Shown here: positions 48,766-60,430 of the stretch, piece by piece
How positions within the stretch are numbered: the stretch's first letter is position 1
How the letters are laid out: each line of letters opens with the position of its first letter
Assembly (NCBI GenBank): GCA_026075535.2
Contig: AP026545.1
Coordinates: forward strand, 6,138,001-6,202,000
Reading direction: 5' to 3'
From: Tricholoma matsutake
Lineage: Eukaryota > Basidiomycota > Agaricomycetes > Agaricales > Tricholomataceae
DNA: 64,000 bases
The notes under the pieces: generated by a model
What the model was told of the DNA's origin: nothing
What the model saw: only the letters and a program-made list of their open reading frames with translations
The model's database searches: none
Translations under genes and position numbers: made by a program

Positions 48766-49920
48766 ATGCCGCCATTTTCGCCAAATGCGCTCCCTAGCGA
48801 CATGGACGCATCAGAACGCTTCAATGCACTTGAAAGCGACGTTTCCGGAATGCGCACGCAAATCGACTCGCTTAAATCTACGACTGAAAACTTTGTTAGG
48901 ACCCTCCAGGCTAACCCTACGACCAATAGTTCCCCCTTTACGACTCCAAGCGCACCCAACAACGACGTTTTGCCAAACGCGTCCACTAAGGAACGTGCCC
49001 AGATCAAACCGTCCCCCCCCACTGAATTTAATGGTGCACGTGCGCAGGGATGTGCATTCCTTAATTCCTGTGAGTTATACATTAGTCTCCAGTCGCATCA
49101 ATTCGTTGATGAGGCTGCAAAAATTTATTGGGCCTTCACATACATGAAATCTGAACGTGCCTATCTCTATGTGGACCGTATCCTACATCAAACTAAAGAA
49201 CTCGGTTCTCTACCTTTCTCCACTTGGGGTGACTTTTGAGCAGAGTTTGTATGCCACTTCTGCCCCCTCAATGAACACCACTGAGCAGTGACATGACTTG
49301 AGTCATCTGCTTACCACCAGGGACGTCGATCCGTGGACAACTATATCGATGAGTTCAAGGATTTGGTGGACATGGCAGGATATGGGAGTGGGTTACCAGT
49401 GGTGGTGAAGTTCCGATGGGGACTCAACCGAGAAATTCAGGACCAGATTGCACAGATGTTGGAAGGGCGCCCAGCGGACGATGATATCCTTGCTTGGTAT
49501 GAAGCTGCTTCACTCTGTGACAAGAACCGACTCACAAATGTGGCGTTTAATGCTGCATTCCGTGCTCCAACTACCACTCATACGCCCTACACCTTCAATC
49601 GAAGCCTCCCCCGCCCTAACCCCATTCCTGTTCATCAAACTCCCACACCAGCCGTCAATGTCCCGGTACCAATGGATATTGATGCAGCCCGCAGCCGTGC
49701 ACGTAAGTTGGATCTCTGCTACCATTGTGGGGAACCTGGACACAGGGCTGGAGCATGTCCCCATCGTCAGGATATCCGCATGCTCACCCCCGAGGGACGA
49801 GACAAACTCCTGCAAGATTTGTTGGCGCTTGTAGATGTTGAGGAAGCAAAGGATCAAGTTGCAGAGGAGATTAAGTTGGAAGTTGTAGAGGAGCAGGATT
49901 TTCCTATTCGCAGCAAGTGA
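48766..49920 (+). pseudogene. gypsy Gag with three in-frame TGA codons
   Basis: ATG 48766, coiled-coil-like start (ALESDVSGMRTQIDSLKS), retrotransposon Gag core (STWGDF, YIDEFKDLVDMAGYG), and zinc knuckle CYHCGEPGHRAGAC (about 49721-49762). The natural stop is at 49918-49920. Three internal stops, all TGA (49237, 49282, 49294), fall in the conserved block after STWGDF, with the frame otherwise intact. Pol starts in a different frame overlapping this end, as in related elements that use a frameshift. Confidence 0.9.
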
Positions 49921-52900
49921 ATTGTATGCCCTCACTGCCTGTCCATAACTGCTTTGAAGTCTTGTCAGTTGAATCCCCAGAGAATGAATCCATTTCTGTG
50001 ACTGCTCCCCTCTCTGACCCTTCGAAGTTGGCTAAAGACGTACCTGCTCTCCCCATCTCTCCTTCTACTCCACATCCCAAAATTAAATCATGGGAGCGTA
50101 AACTACCATGCAAGTATATTGTGGCATCCACTCCCTCTGCACATTCCTTAAACCTAGCCATCGAACTGCAGATGACCGACACTGGACAGATACTCAGTGT
50201 CTCTGCACTCCTGGACTCTGGTGTGACTGGTCTCTTCATCGATTCCCATCTGGTACAACAACATCACCTAAATACTTGCTCACTCTCACGTCCGATACCT
50301 GTATATAACATGGATGGATCCCCAAATGAAGCTGGTGCCATCTGAGAGGTTGCAGACCTGGTTCTCTGTTACAAAGATCATAGTGAGCGTGCCCTTTTTG
50401 CTGTCACTCAATTAGGAAAGCAAAAGGTGATTTTGGGATATCCATGGCTTTGAGACCATAACCCAGAGGTCAACTGGCATACCGGGGAGGTTACCATGAG
50501 CTGATGTCCATCCCACTGTTGGACGTGTTTCACAAAAGCCAGGCAAGAACGTCGTGGACAGAAGGCGGCAATACAATGTACTCAGAAGTGTTGTGCTGGA
50601 CCCCTGCCTATACCTGAAGTGGAATTGGAAGGGGTTCCTGATCTAATGCCGGACTCGGATGATGATGATGAGGACCCAGAGGAAGTGGAGGAGGGCAATC
50701 GGATCTTCTACACTGCGATTCGCTCATCGCATGAGGTGTGTGCCACATCGAACATATCCCAACGCCTCGCCAAGGCCTTCCACAAAAACAATGCTGCTAA
50801 ATCCTCTACTAACTCCTTACTCCCTCATCTCCATGAGTTTGAAGACGTGTTCTCCAAGGAGTCATTCAACTCTCTTCCTGCGCGCAAGCCATGGGACCAC
50901 ACAATTGAACTCACCCCCGGCGCAACCCCTTCATCCTGCAAGGTCTATCCTCTCTCTCCGGAAGAACAATGGCAGCTTGACCAGTTCATTGACGAGCACC
51001 TGGCCTCTGGACGTATTTGACCATCGAAGTCACCCATGGCCTCTCCCTTTTTCTTTGTCAAGAAGAAGGATGGCTCACTTCGACCAGTTCAAGACTACAG
51101 AAGGCTCAACAACATCACGGTCAAAAATCGCTACCCACTACCCCTCATCTCCGAACTCGTAAACCAGCTCCATGGAGCCCGATACTTCACCAAGCTCGAT
51201 GTCCATTGGGGCTATAATAATGTGAGGATAAAGGAGGGAGATGAGTGGAAGGCAGCCTTTCATACCAACCATGGTCTTTTTGAACCGCTTGTCATGTTCT
51301 TTGGCCTTACTAATAGTCCTGCCACCTTTCAGACCATGATGAACGACATCTTCCATGACCTCATCCTCGAAGGTGTTGTCTGCATCTATCTCGACGACAT
51401 CCTCATCTTCACTCGCACGGTTGAAGAGCACCGTCGCATCATGTGCCTTGTCCTAGAGCGACTTCAACGGTACAAACTCTACCTTTGTCAGGACAAATGC
51501 GAGTTTGAAAGGACCAAGATCGAGTACCTCAGCCTGATTATCTCAGAGGGTCAAGTGGAGATGGATCCTATCAAGGTAAATGGGGTCACAGCTTGGCCGA
51601 TGCCCACAAACAAGAAGGAGGTGCAGTCTTTCCTGGGCTTCATCAATTTCTATCGGTGTTTTATCAAGGATTTCTCACATCATGCACGACCACTGTTCAA
51701 CTTGACAGGAAAGGAGGCATTGAGGTGGGATAATGCACAACAGGAGGCGTTCAAAAAGCTTAAGGAGATGGTCACTTCCACTCTGATCCTTACCTTTGCT
51801 GACGATTCACGTCCTTTTCATGTAGAAGCCGACAGTTCTGACTTTGCAACGGGCACCGTGTTGTCTCAGCAGTCTCCAGAGGACCAGAAGTGGCATCCTG
51901 TTGCATTCTACTCCAAAAGCCTTAGTGCTGTAGAGCGAAACTATGAGATCCATGACAAGGAGATGTTGGCGATAATGCATGCGCTTGAGGAGTGGCGACA
52001 CTTCCTTGAGGGTGCCCAACACAAGGTGGAAATTTGGATGGATCACAAGAATCTTGAGTACTTCATGACGGCCAAGAAATTGAACCGTCGTCAAGCTCGT
52101 TGGTCCTTGTATCTATCTAGATTTGACTTCTCCTTGCACCACCGTCCGGGTCGCAGCATGGGGAAGACCGATGCCCTATCCCGATGTGCAGACCATGGGG
52201 ATGGCAGCGGTGACAACCAAAACATTGTGCTGTTGCAGCCAGACCTGTTTACCATTTGGGCACTGGAAGGCATCGCACCCCAGGGCAAGGAGCAGGACAT
52301 CCTATGTGACATTTGTCGCGCAAACTGTAGCGGTTTACATGAGGATGTTGTTGCCCGAGCTGTTAAAGCACTGAGGAAGGGATCGACCCTTTCCTTACGT
52401 GCGGCAGAGTGGGCTGAAAAGGAGGACTTGTTGTATTTCAGGGATCGCATCTATGTTCCCAATGACCCAGACCTTCGCCGGCGCATCATATCCCAACACC
52501 ATGACTCACAGATTGCTGGCCACCCCAGACACTGGAAGACCTTGGAGCTCACCTCATGGAACTATTGGTGGCCACAAATGTCATGGCTCATTGGTCAGTA
52601 TTGTCACACTTGTGACCTTTGCTTACACACCAAGGTTCCTCGTTGCAAGCCTATTGGTGAGCTACACCCTCTTCCTGTTCCAGAGAGTCGTTGGGATGTC
52701 GTCAGCATCGACTTTGTGGTGGAATTGCCAGAGTCAAATGGGTTTGATGCAGTGATGTGCACAGTTGACTCAGTGGGAAAATGTGCTCACTTCATTCCCA
52801 CTCACACCACTGTCAGTGCCCTAGGTGCCGCTCGACTCTACCTCCACCACGTGTGGAAATTACATGGACTTCCTGGTGCCTTCCTCTCAGATCGTGGCCC

Positions 52901-53735
52901 TCAGTTCATGGCAGAGTTCACTCATGAGCTGTACCGACTCCTGGGGATCAAACTCCTCACTTCAACTGCTTATCACCCACAAACTGATGGCCAGATGGAG
53001 CGAGTCAACCAGGAACTGGAGCAGTACATCTCCCTCTTTGTCAATGAACGCCAGGATGATTGGGATGATCTCCTTCCTTTGGCCGAGTTTGGATACAACA
53101 ACCATGTCCATGCTTCCACTCAACAGACCCCTTTCCTCTTAGACACTGGATGACATCCACGCATGGGATTTGAACCTTGCCAAACTCCCTCACACATTGA
53201 GATGGTGAATGAGTTCACAGAACACATGAGGGATAGCTTGGAGGAGGCAAGGGCAGCCTTAGCAAAGGCAAAGGATGACATGGCACGATTTTACAACCAA
53301 TGCCACTCCCCAACCCCTCAGTACAAGGTTGGTGATCGAGTTTATCTTGACTCCAGTGACATCTCCACTACACGTCCATCCAAGAAACTCGCTCATCGCT
53401 TCTTGGGACCTTTCCCCATTGTCAAGTGCATTGGAATGCATGCCTATCGTCTACGCCTCCCAGCCTCCATGTCCAGACTCCATCCTGTCTTCCATGTCAT
53501 CAAATTGCTTCCAGCTCCCCCAGATCCATTCCTGGGATGCCATTCACACCCACCACCACCACCTACAGTGATCGAGGGAGAACCCCAATATGAAGTCGAG
53601 TCAATCTTGGACAGCTGTTTGCGTCGAGGAAAACTCCAGTATTTGGTACATTGGAAGGGTTATGGGTATGAGGAGAACTCATGGGTCGAAGAGTCTGACA
53701 TAAATGCCCCTCGGTTAATCAAGGAATTCCACTGA
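49917..53735 (+). pseudogene. gypsy Pol with five in-frame TGA codons
   Basis: A single frame with stops at 50343, 50451, 50502, 51018 and 53151, every one TGA. Protease: LLDSGVTGLFIDS (the usual third residue A is V here). Reverse transcriptase: FFFVKKKDGSLRPVQDYRRL, FTKLDVHWGYNN and catalytic YLDDILIF. RNase H: EADSSDFATG, DKEMLAI. Integrase: zinc finger region HHDSQIAGHPRHWKT...CHTCDLC, then DDE in SIDFVVELP, LSDRGPQF and TDGQMERVNQELEQYI. C-terminal chromodomain: YEVESILDSCLRRGKLQYLV then HWKGYGYEENSWVEES. The chromodomain probably guides insertion to heterochromatin. The copy is dead but only lightly diverged. Confidence 0.92.
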
Positions 53736-53830
53736 CAGCACACTGCTGCACCGCGTTGCATTCAAGTCATGGACTTTGGTCGTATGCGATTTCGAATGCA
53801 TTGGGGCAATGCATCTTAGAGAGGGGGTGA

Positions 53831-54256
53831 TGTAAGGGGACTAGGGGGGTGCCCTGTGTGTTTTTCCTATTTTTTATGTTCGTCCTATATTTTTCCCCAC
53901 CTCATTTCCTTCTATTCTTCATTTTCTATGATTTTTCTGGATTTTATTACTAATTTTCCCTTGCTATCATGTTTGTACATGTTGACACTTTTATATTTAG
54001 AGGCGGAGTACCCCTTCTGACACATACCCCTTGGTATGATGTCATTCAGCAGCCTTGATCCGCCTATCTCCACCTTTTTCTATTTTTAGATTATATTTGA
54101 TTTTTGTCATCTTCACATATACTGGGCATCAGCAAGGGGATCCTTAGAGTTTTCTCTTCGGATTTCCCTTTGCTAGGTGTGTCCCCAATGCCTGTATTAT
54201 GTAGTATAATTTTAACTTCGGATTTCCCTTTGCTAGAGGCTTAGGTTGCCCTTATA
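53831..54256 (+). repeat. gypsy 3' LTR
   Basis: 426 bp, preceded by a purine-rich tract (AGAGAGGGGGTGA). Same length as the solo LTR at 30080-30505. Confidence 0.92.
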
Positions 54257-57200
54257 CTAAGTGTGAATCATGTGTGCTTGGAAAACAGACAAAGATGCCT
54301 GTCCCAAAAAGATGTGAGGAGGGGCCTGGTCACAAGGTGATGAGGAAGTTGCAGAAAGTATGGGTTGATTTGTCAGGACCACATGCAGTGAAGTCTCATA
54401 CCTGGAATTCATATGTAAGGGATATAGTTGATGACTACACCTCCTTTTCTTGGTCAATACCCCTTTGCAACAAATATGATTCTTTTCCCAAACTTAAAGC
54501 CTGGGAACTTGCCTGAGAAACTGAAACAGGTCTTAAAGTTGAAATCTACATCACCAATAATGGGGAGCTTAAGTCGCATGAAATGGAGGCCTGGTTGAAG
54601 ACTCGGAGAACAGAGCAATGATTTACCGCTCCCCATACCTCTGCACACATTGGGCACGTCAAATGTATGCACAGGACACTCATGGCTAAGGCCCATACAA
54701 TGCAGATTTACTCTGGATTACCAGTATATTTATGGGACAAATTCTATTTAACAGCCTCCCATTTACATGCAAAAACCACTGCTTGCTCCCTCAGAGGAAC
54801 CATGCCTTGGGAACTATGGTACGAAAGAAAGCCTGACTACTCTTACCTGAAAGAAATTGGTTGCTGAGCCTTTGTCCTTATCCCCAGGAAGGACAACCCT
54901 AAAATCTTTGAACACTCCATTGAATGCATATTGGTAGGGTATGATTCAAAATCAAAATCGTATCAATGCTATGACCATGCGACACAAAAAATCCACAGTT
55001 CCTACCATGTTGGATTCCTCGAAAGTCACAATGGTCACTCACTGGCACTGCCTACGCCCCCCATGGAAAATGGGGGGGTCGAGACTGAAGGCTCTACATC
55101 AAACTTCAGCCCCCTATCCCTGGATAATAAGGACAATGAAGACCCAGTTGTTGATTGCGACTCTCCGGACAGGGGCACTCACAATACAGATGTACAACAA
55201 GTCCCATCACTTACACCCCTCCCACATTGCTCTTCACGCACACCCATTCCCACTGAGAAAAATTCCAGTGGTGGTCCAACTGTTACCAGAACTGCTGCTG
55301 CTGTCAAAACATCCCAGGAAAGTGCCACATGAGTTAAGGATAGTGCTTGAAGGTCCAGTCCTTGGTTATGTAACAGTCTTTTGGAATTTTGAGATGTAAT
55401 CTGCTTGTTTATACCTTACAACTTATCCTGGCATTTCAGGACTTTTTGTACACAATGTCAAGATATGATTGAACAGGTTTTGTCATTATGCCTCAGTGGT
55501 TTTTACAGAATTAAACATATTAAACATAAAACAGTTTTTCCAGTCTATACATTTTCCGAGGTTTTGAGAAAAGTGTATGACCTGGAAAAATTGATTTGTG
55601 TTTAATACATTTAATTCTGTAAAAACCACTGAGGCATAATGACAAAACCTTTTTGGTCCTATCTCGGCATTGTGTTCAAAAAATCCTGAAATGCCAGGAT
55701 AAGTTGTAAGGCTTTAACAAGCAGATTACATCTCAAAATTTCAAAAGACTGTTACATACCCAAGGACTGGACCTTCAAGCACTATTAAGGAAGCACAGTG
55801 AGAACAATGAGCAGCAACATTGGCTGCCAGGACTGATCACCCACCAGATTCCACAATCGATCATGATCGTGATGTCATTGAGGAACTCTGGCAATCACTC
55901 AATAACCTTGATCTCGGAGATCAAGCACATCAATTCCAGGCCCTGATCTCAGAGATGGGGGATTTTGATCCAGAATCACTTCAATTTGAAGACAATCCTC
56001 AAACATGGGAGGAGGCTAAGAACTCAGTTAATGCAGATCGATGGACAGAGGGATACATAGATGAGCTTCAATCCTTGAAAGATATGGGTGTTTACAAACT
56101 GATTCCCCATGGCGATGTTCCCCAAGGAAAGCGGATCTGTAAAGGGAAACTGGTTTTCCATATTAAGCATGATGAGACTGGGAAGGCTGTCAGGTGGAAG
56201 GTCCATCTGGTTTTCAAGGGTTTTGAACAAATATATGGCAAAGACTATACTAAGACTACCTCACTGACCGCACGCATGGAATCATGGAGGATACTTCTTC
56301 ATTTAGCAGCGTCCCTTGGTTGGGACACACAACAGATAGATGTCAAAATGGCATTCCTCTATGGGTTACTGCCAGATGATGAAGTGCAATACATGGAACA
56401 ACCTGCTGGATTTCAGGAACCCGGTAAAGAGGACTGGGTTTGGCAACTACAACATGGTTTGTATGGCATGAAACAAAGTGGGTGGATATGGAATCAAACC
56501 CTCAATGCCCAAATGATCGATTGGGGGTTCACTTGCTTATCTTGTGAATCTTGCATGTACTACTGCAAGTCAGACTCCAGGACTATTATCGCAGCCATCC
56601 ACATTGATGACTATCTGTCGATTGCAGACTCCACGAGCAAAAATGAATGCTTCAAGGATCAGATGAGGAAGGTATGGACAATTTTTGAGTTGGGCACAGT
56701 GCATTTTATTGTCAGGGTTGCTGTCACCTGGGACAGGGCTAACAGAACTGTTGCGCTATCACAGACAGTGCTGATTGATAAAATCATCGAACAGTTTGGT
56801 CAAAAAGATGCCCATCTGGTATCTGCGCCTTTAGAGCCTGGTACCAAATTATGCAGTGCAGATTGACAATCTATGTGTCCGGAGGACCAGGCTCAACTCA
56901 ACAAGCTCCCCTACTGGTCACTCATGGGTTGTCTACTCTACTTAGCCATCAGTACACACCCCAATATTTCTTATGCCATCCAGCAACTCTTGCAATACCT
57001 TGATTGTTTTTCCTTTGTACATTGGCAGGCAGCCATTAGGCTAGTGCATTACATCAAAGGTACCAGGGACCTTCAACTTCATCTTGGTGGCAATCAACCT
57101 ATATCCCTCCATGCATTTAGTGATTCTGATTGGGCTAACTGCCTCAATACACGTCGCAGTGTTTGAGACAGCCAAGGAATGTATCTGGTTGCGAATATTG

Positions 57201-57464
57201 CTTCATTCCATCAATCATCAGCAATCACCCCCAACAATAATCTATTGCAATAACTCTGCTACCAAGACCTTATCTGAAGACCCTCTCCTTCATTCCCATG
57301 TTAAACATGTCGACATCAAATACCATTTCCTTTGCGAGTGCATCCAATCAAATGAATTACTACTTACCTATGTCAACACCCACAAGAATGTCGCAGACAT
57401 GTTCATGAAGGTGCTAGATGTCAAACAATTCACTTACCTATGTGGCTTCCTTGGCCTCTGCTAA
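54257..57464 (+). pseudogene. copia-1 integrase, reverse transcriptase and RNase H remnants
   Basis: Continues the frame cut at 48220 with CESCVLGKQ (the two zinc-finger cysteines), then the integrase core: WVDLSGPHA keeps the first aspartate, NNGE has N in place of the usual D, and the third acidic residue is K in HVKCMHRTL. Same-frame TGA stops are at 54514, 54619, 54865 and 55330. A MITE (55341-55784) then splits the linker. RT frame 55820-56866 has QIDVKMAFLYG, GLYGMKQS and HIDDYLSIAD in the catalytic position, and ends in TGA 56864-56866. RNase H (56873-57464) keeps FSDSDWANC but lacks about 40 codons between NTRRSV and TAKECIWL, with a frame change. Confidence 0.85.
55341..55784. mobile_element. 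hAT-like foldback MITE inside copia-1
   Basis: Ends TAGTGCTTGAAGGTCCAGTC / GACTGGACCTTCAAGCACTA with inverted-repeat arms of about 200 bp. TTAAGGA is repeated on both sides (55334-55340, 55785-55791). The TAGTG end fits the hAT terminal pattern, and the same terminal sequence ends the 1.9 kb element at 58996, so they belong to one family. No coding capacity. Confidence 0.85.
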
Positions 57465-57505
57465 CTCGATTCCATGCAAGGAGGAGTATTCACGGTGAGG
57501 AGGAG

Positions 57506-58165
57506 TGTTGAGAATGACACTGTGAGCACATGCAAACACCATATTGCAATGTATTGCCTACACCTAGGTAGGTGGGCTAGCAGATAGTTTAGATCTTATG
57601 TTAAGGGCGAAGCCTCAACCACTCGATCTAGTTGATGTCATTCGACGAGGTGCTTCCTCAATGAGTCGTTCGGCACTAGTCTTACTCGAAGTGTCCGACG
57701 TAAGAGAGATAGTGCACTCTAGCAGGCCTTCTGCATAGAGTCGTTCAGGTTCACGCACTAAGGGGCTTCCTTAGTGGTTTCAAGTAAGTTTGCGAGTTCA
57801 CAAGTTAAGGCTGTAGATTGCCTAGATCTAAACTAAGGACATCCCTACTATAAGTTGCAGTACTTATACTACAAGGGAGGTCCTTATCGTCCAATCAGAA
57901 AGAAATACGGATCTTGGCACATTAATTGATGTGTGTCCTATACTTAGCACATCCCTTTGATGCATGTGTTTGTATCTGTGTCATGGATACCTTTATGCCA
58001 TTCTCCTTTATCTAACATGACTCGTATATATACAGTAGACAGATACCAGATCACCTCAGTCACTTATACAGAGACTGAGATGAGTAACTACTTATTATTC
58101 AGTAGCAAACGATTACTTACTGTACTTATAGTTCACTCTTGTTGTACTAGGATTGATTTTCTACA
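57506..58165 (+). repeat. copia-1 3' LTR (660 bp, full length)
   Basis: Begins TGTTGAGAATGACAC right after a purine-rich tract and ends CTACA before the GAGGA duplication. Contains a middle portion of about 350 bp (57551-57900) missing from the 5' LTR. Confidence 0.9.
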
Positions 58166-58430
58166 GAGGAAGAACACATTTAGGTTGAGTGTGGACTGGA
58201 AGGTTGAGAATATGTCAGGGTGATCAGCTGATGGTTGGCATATAGATGTGCTGTCATCCATAATCCTGGCATATATGTTGTATGTCCGATGCAATTTCCA
58301 TCAGAGTTTTGCTTTGATCCATCAGCACCTTGGCTCAGACCTCGCTTTTCCTGCGAAGTCTGTATGCATGATGTATCAAACATAAATACAGACCAAGTTT
58401 GTACACATAGAGTGTACCATATACTCCCTC
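58166..58430 (-). pseudogene. GRC3: GRC3 copy 3, piece B (right of copia-1), with 5' flank
   Basis: The minus strand matches the GRC3 upstream region and first codons (about 1342-1620 of copy 1). It joins piece A across the copia-1 insertion. It differs from copy 1 by an 11-nt and a 28-nt gap and by many CpG to TpG/CpA changes (for example TACGTCGTGCGTACGG versus TACATCATGCATACAG). It has lost most of the gene and is not functional. Confidence 0.85.
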
Positions 58431-58737
58431 CTTGCTCTGAGTTACCCCACTGGTAATGGGTGGTTATCACATAAGTGACATAACCAGTTCAATACCTCAA
58501 GAGGTGTCAGATCCACTGATCGTGGCTGTCAGATTCATTCATGACAAAGCACAACTGGGGATTTCCAGGACACAGCATGTCAGCAGCATGGACCATTGCC
58601 ATCAAATTTGAGCCAACACCACTCCAACTGGCAGCGCAATGCAACCTGAAGTTTGAAATGAAAGATAAGTAATTTAGGAAAATACATCTGTACTGCTATA
58701 AGCAGACATTTTCTGCATACCTGAAGTGTAATTAAAT
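58431..58737. other. Intergenic, nothing recognised
   Basis: About 300 bp between the GRC3 fragment and the uncharacterised minus-strand gene; no open frame or repeat end seen. Confidence 0.4.
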
Positions 58738-59489
58738 CTAGGTAAGATCAGAAGAGAAATTGGAGGCAGAGTTGTGATGATTGATGGAAACAAATGAATA
58801 GTTTGGCTTAAAGCGAGATTCTGGATGGTGGATAGTGTAGGGATATGTTTGAAGTGGAGACCTCAGTCCCCATTTAAAGGTGGCACCAGAGCACAGAGGT
58901 GAGGAGAGGGGCGAGGATGAGGATGAGATTTGAAAGTCACTGTCTTGAGTGACCAGAATTGTAATTGATCTGAGGGCATCAATTTGCGATAGAATTAGTG
59001 TTTGAAGGTCCAGTCTGGTCTGGTTTTTTTCTATTTTGGAATCAAACTGGGACTGCAACTGGTTCTATTACATTCACATACCAGCTACAACCAGACTGGA
59101 CCACAGGAAACCAGTTCTTTGCTGTCCTAACCAGTCTGAGAACTGGTTGTGGTCAGTTTTGGCCATAACCAGTCATTGACCAACTCGGGTCAGTCTGAAC
59201 TGACATTATATACATATAATAGTATTCTATAAAACCCATCACATGCAGGGGCTTGTGAGCAGGCATGTGTATGATACAATAAAAAGGAACTACAAATAAA
59301 AAATAAAAAATCCCCTCATGTTTGGGGTGAATGAGGGGAGAGGCCCACATGCTGGTGCACTGGTGCTGAACTAGCAGCCTTGGCTCGCAACAGCAGTTGA
59401 GGGGGCTGGGGTCATTCTGTATGTGGGGACTCGTGGTTAGCAGGGGTCAGTGTGCAGTGGGGGGTCACATACCGTGTTTACCAATGACG

Positions 59490-59920
59490 ATGGCATAGAT
59501 GTTGGTGGTGTTGGCCATAGGTATTAGTGTTGGCAGTGTTCGTAGTTGTTCTTGTTGGCATTAGTGGCATTGGTGATAGGTGTTAATGTTGGCAACATTG
59601 GTGGTGTTGGTAGTCAGTGTTGGTGGCATCAGCGTAGGCATTGGTGGTGTTGGTAGGTGGTGGGCAGTAGCATTGGCAGCATTGGTGGTAAGTCTTGGTG
59701 TTAGCAATGTTGGTGGTAGGTGTTACATTGGCAGCATTGCTAGTGGCATCTGCGGAGGCATTGGTGTTGGTGGCATTGGTTGGTGGCATTGGTAGGTGGT
59801 GGTGTTGGCAGGCAATGGTGTTGGCATGGCAGCATTGGTGGCATTGGTGGTGTTGGTGGTAGGCATTGGCAGGCATTGGCAGGCGTTGGCATTGGTGGTG
59901 TTGTTGTCCAGAATAGGACC
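59490..59920. repeat. Degenerate TTGGTGGTGTTGGCAT-type tandem repeat
   Basis: Imperfect repetition of GGCATTGGTGGTGTTGGTAGG units across about 430 bp. Open frames through it give Gly/Val-rich or Thr/Asn/His/Pro-rich repeats and are not genes. Confidence 0.85.
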
Positions 59921-60118
59921 TATTACCACCCTGCAAGCAGATGCTCACAGCTGTGGGTAGGGCACAGGTAGGGCATGGGGTTGGTTTGGGCCTCATCATT
60001 ACAAGTAATTAACAACCTAATAAAGAAACAATAGATATTGTTAGTAGAAATAAGAAGGAACATTAAAACAAACTTACCTGGGGCCCAAACGATGACTGGC
60101 ATCATTTGGGCCTGTGGA

Positions 60119-60430
60119 TAGGGAACTGCACAGGTTTTAACCATGGGTTTCCCATGCTTTTATTTCCCAATTTATTCAATGAGTTTTGCATGAAAACTCA
60201 TGAAAAAATGTTTTTCTGATAGCTATTCAATGAATGCTTGTGATACAAGGGACAAAATAATTTATTTTCGACCTTGTCACATGACAGATGTCACCCAAAT
60301 ATTGTTTTATGTATTAGATCACAAAGAGCCAACAAAAAGCTTCTGGAAAATCATTTTTTCATAATTTTTCATGCAAAACTCATTGAATAAATTAGGAAAT
60401 AAAAGTGTGGGAAACCCGTGCAGTTCCCTA
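60119..60430. mobile_element. hAT MITE nested in the 1.9 kb hAT element
   Basis: Terminal inverted repeats TAGGGAACTGCAC...GTGCAGTTCCCTA extend inward for about 80 bp with small gaps. Perfect 8-bp duplication CCTGTGGA at 60111-60118 and 60431-60438. 312 bp, no coding capacity. Confidence 0.92.

Larger units (their letters stand above)
48220..54256 (+). mobile_element. Ty3/gypsy element with eight TGA stops
   Basis: LTRs 48220-48636 and 53831-54256 (TGTAAGGGGACTAGG...CCCTTATA) differ by a 10-bp indel and a few bases. CTAAG is duplicated at 48215-48219 and 54257-54261. The interior has Gag with one CCHC knuckle and Pol in the order protease, RT, RNase H, integrase, chromodomain. The integrase-last order and chromodomain place it in the chromovirus branch. 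Related LTR: solo copy at 30080-30505. Confidence 0.95.
41431..58165 (+). mobile_element. Large nested Ty1/copia element (copia-1)
   Basis: LTRs (TGTTGAGAATGACAC...GATTTTCTACA) at 41431-41790 and 57506-58165. GAGGA is duplicated at 41426-41430 and 58166-58170, and the flanks join to continuous GRC3 sequence. Removing the nested copia-2 (41919-46462), gypsy (48220-54256) and MITE (55341-55784) leaves an element of about 5.7 kb with Gag, protease, integrase, reverse transcriptase and RNase H in copia order. All are inactivated, mostly by TGA stops. A half-tRNA primer site follows the 5' LTR and a purine-rich tract (57478-57505) precedes the 3' LTR. Confidence 0.92.

Noticed and set aside
59490..59920. 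Possible CRISPR-like or repeat-protein array
   Set aside because: The repeats are adjacent, degenerate GGT-rich units without spacers, in a eukaryotic hAT element; a simple tandem repeat.
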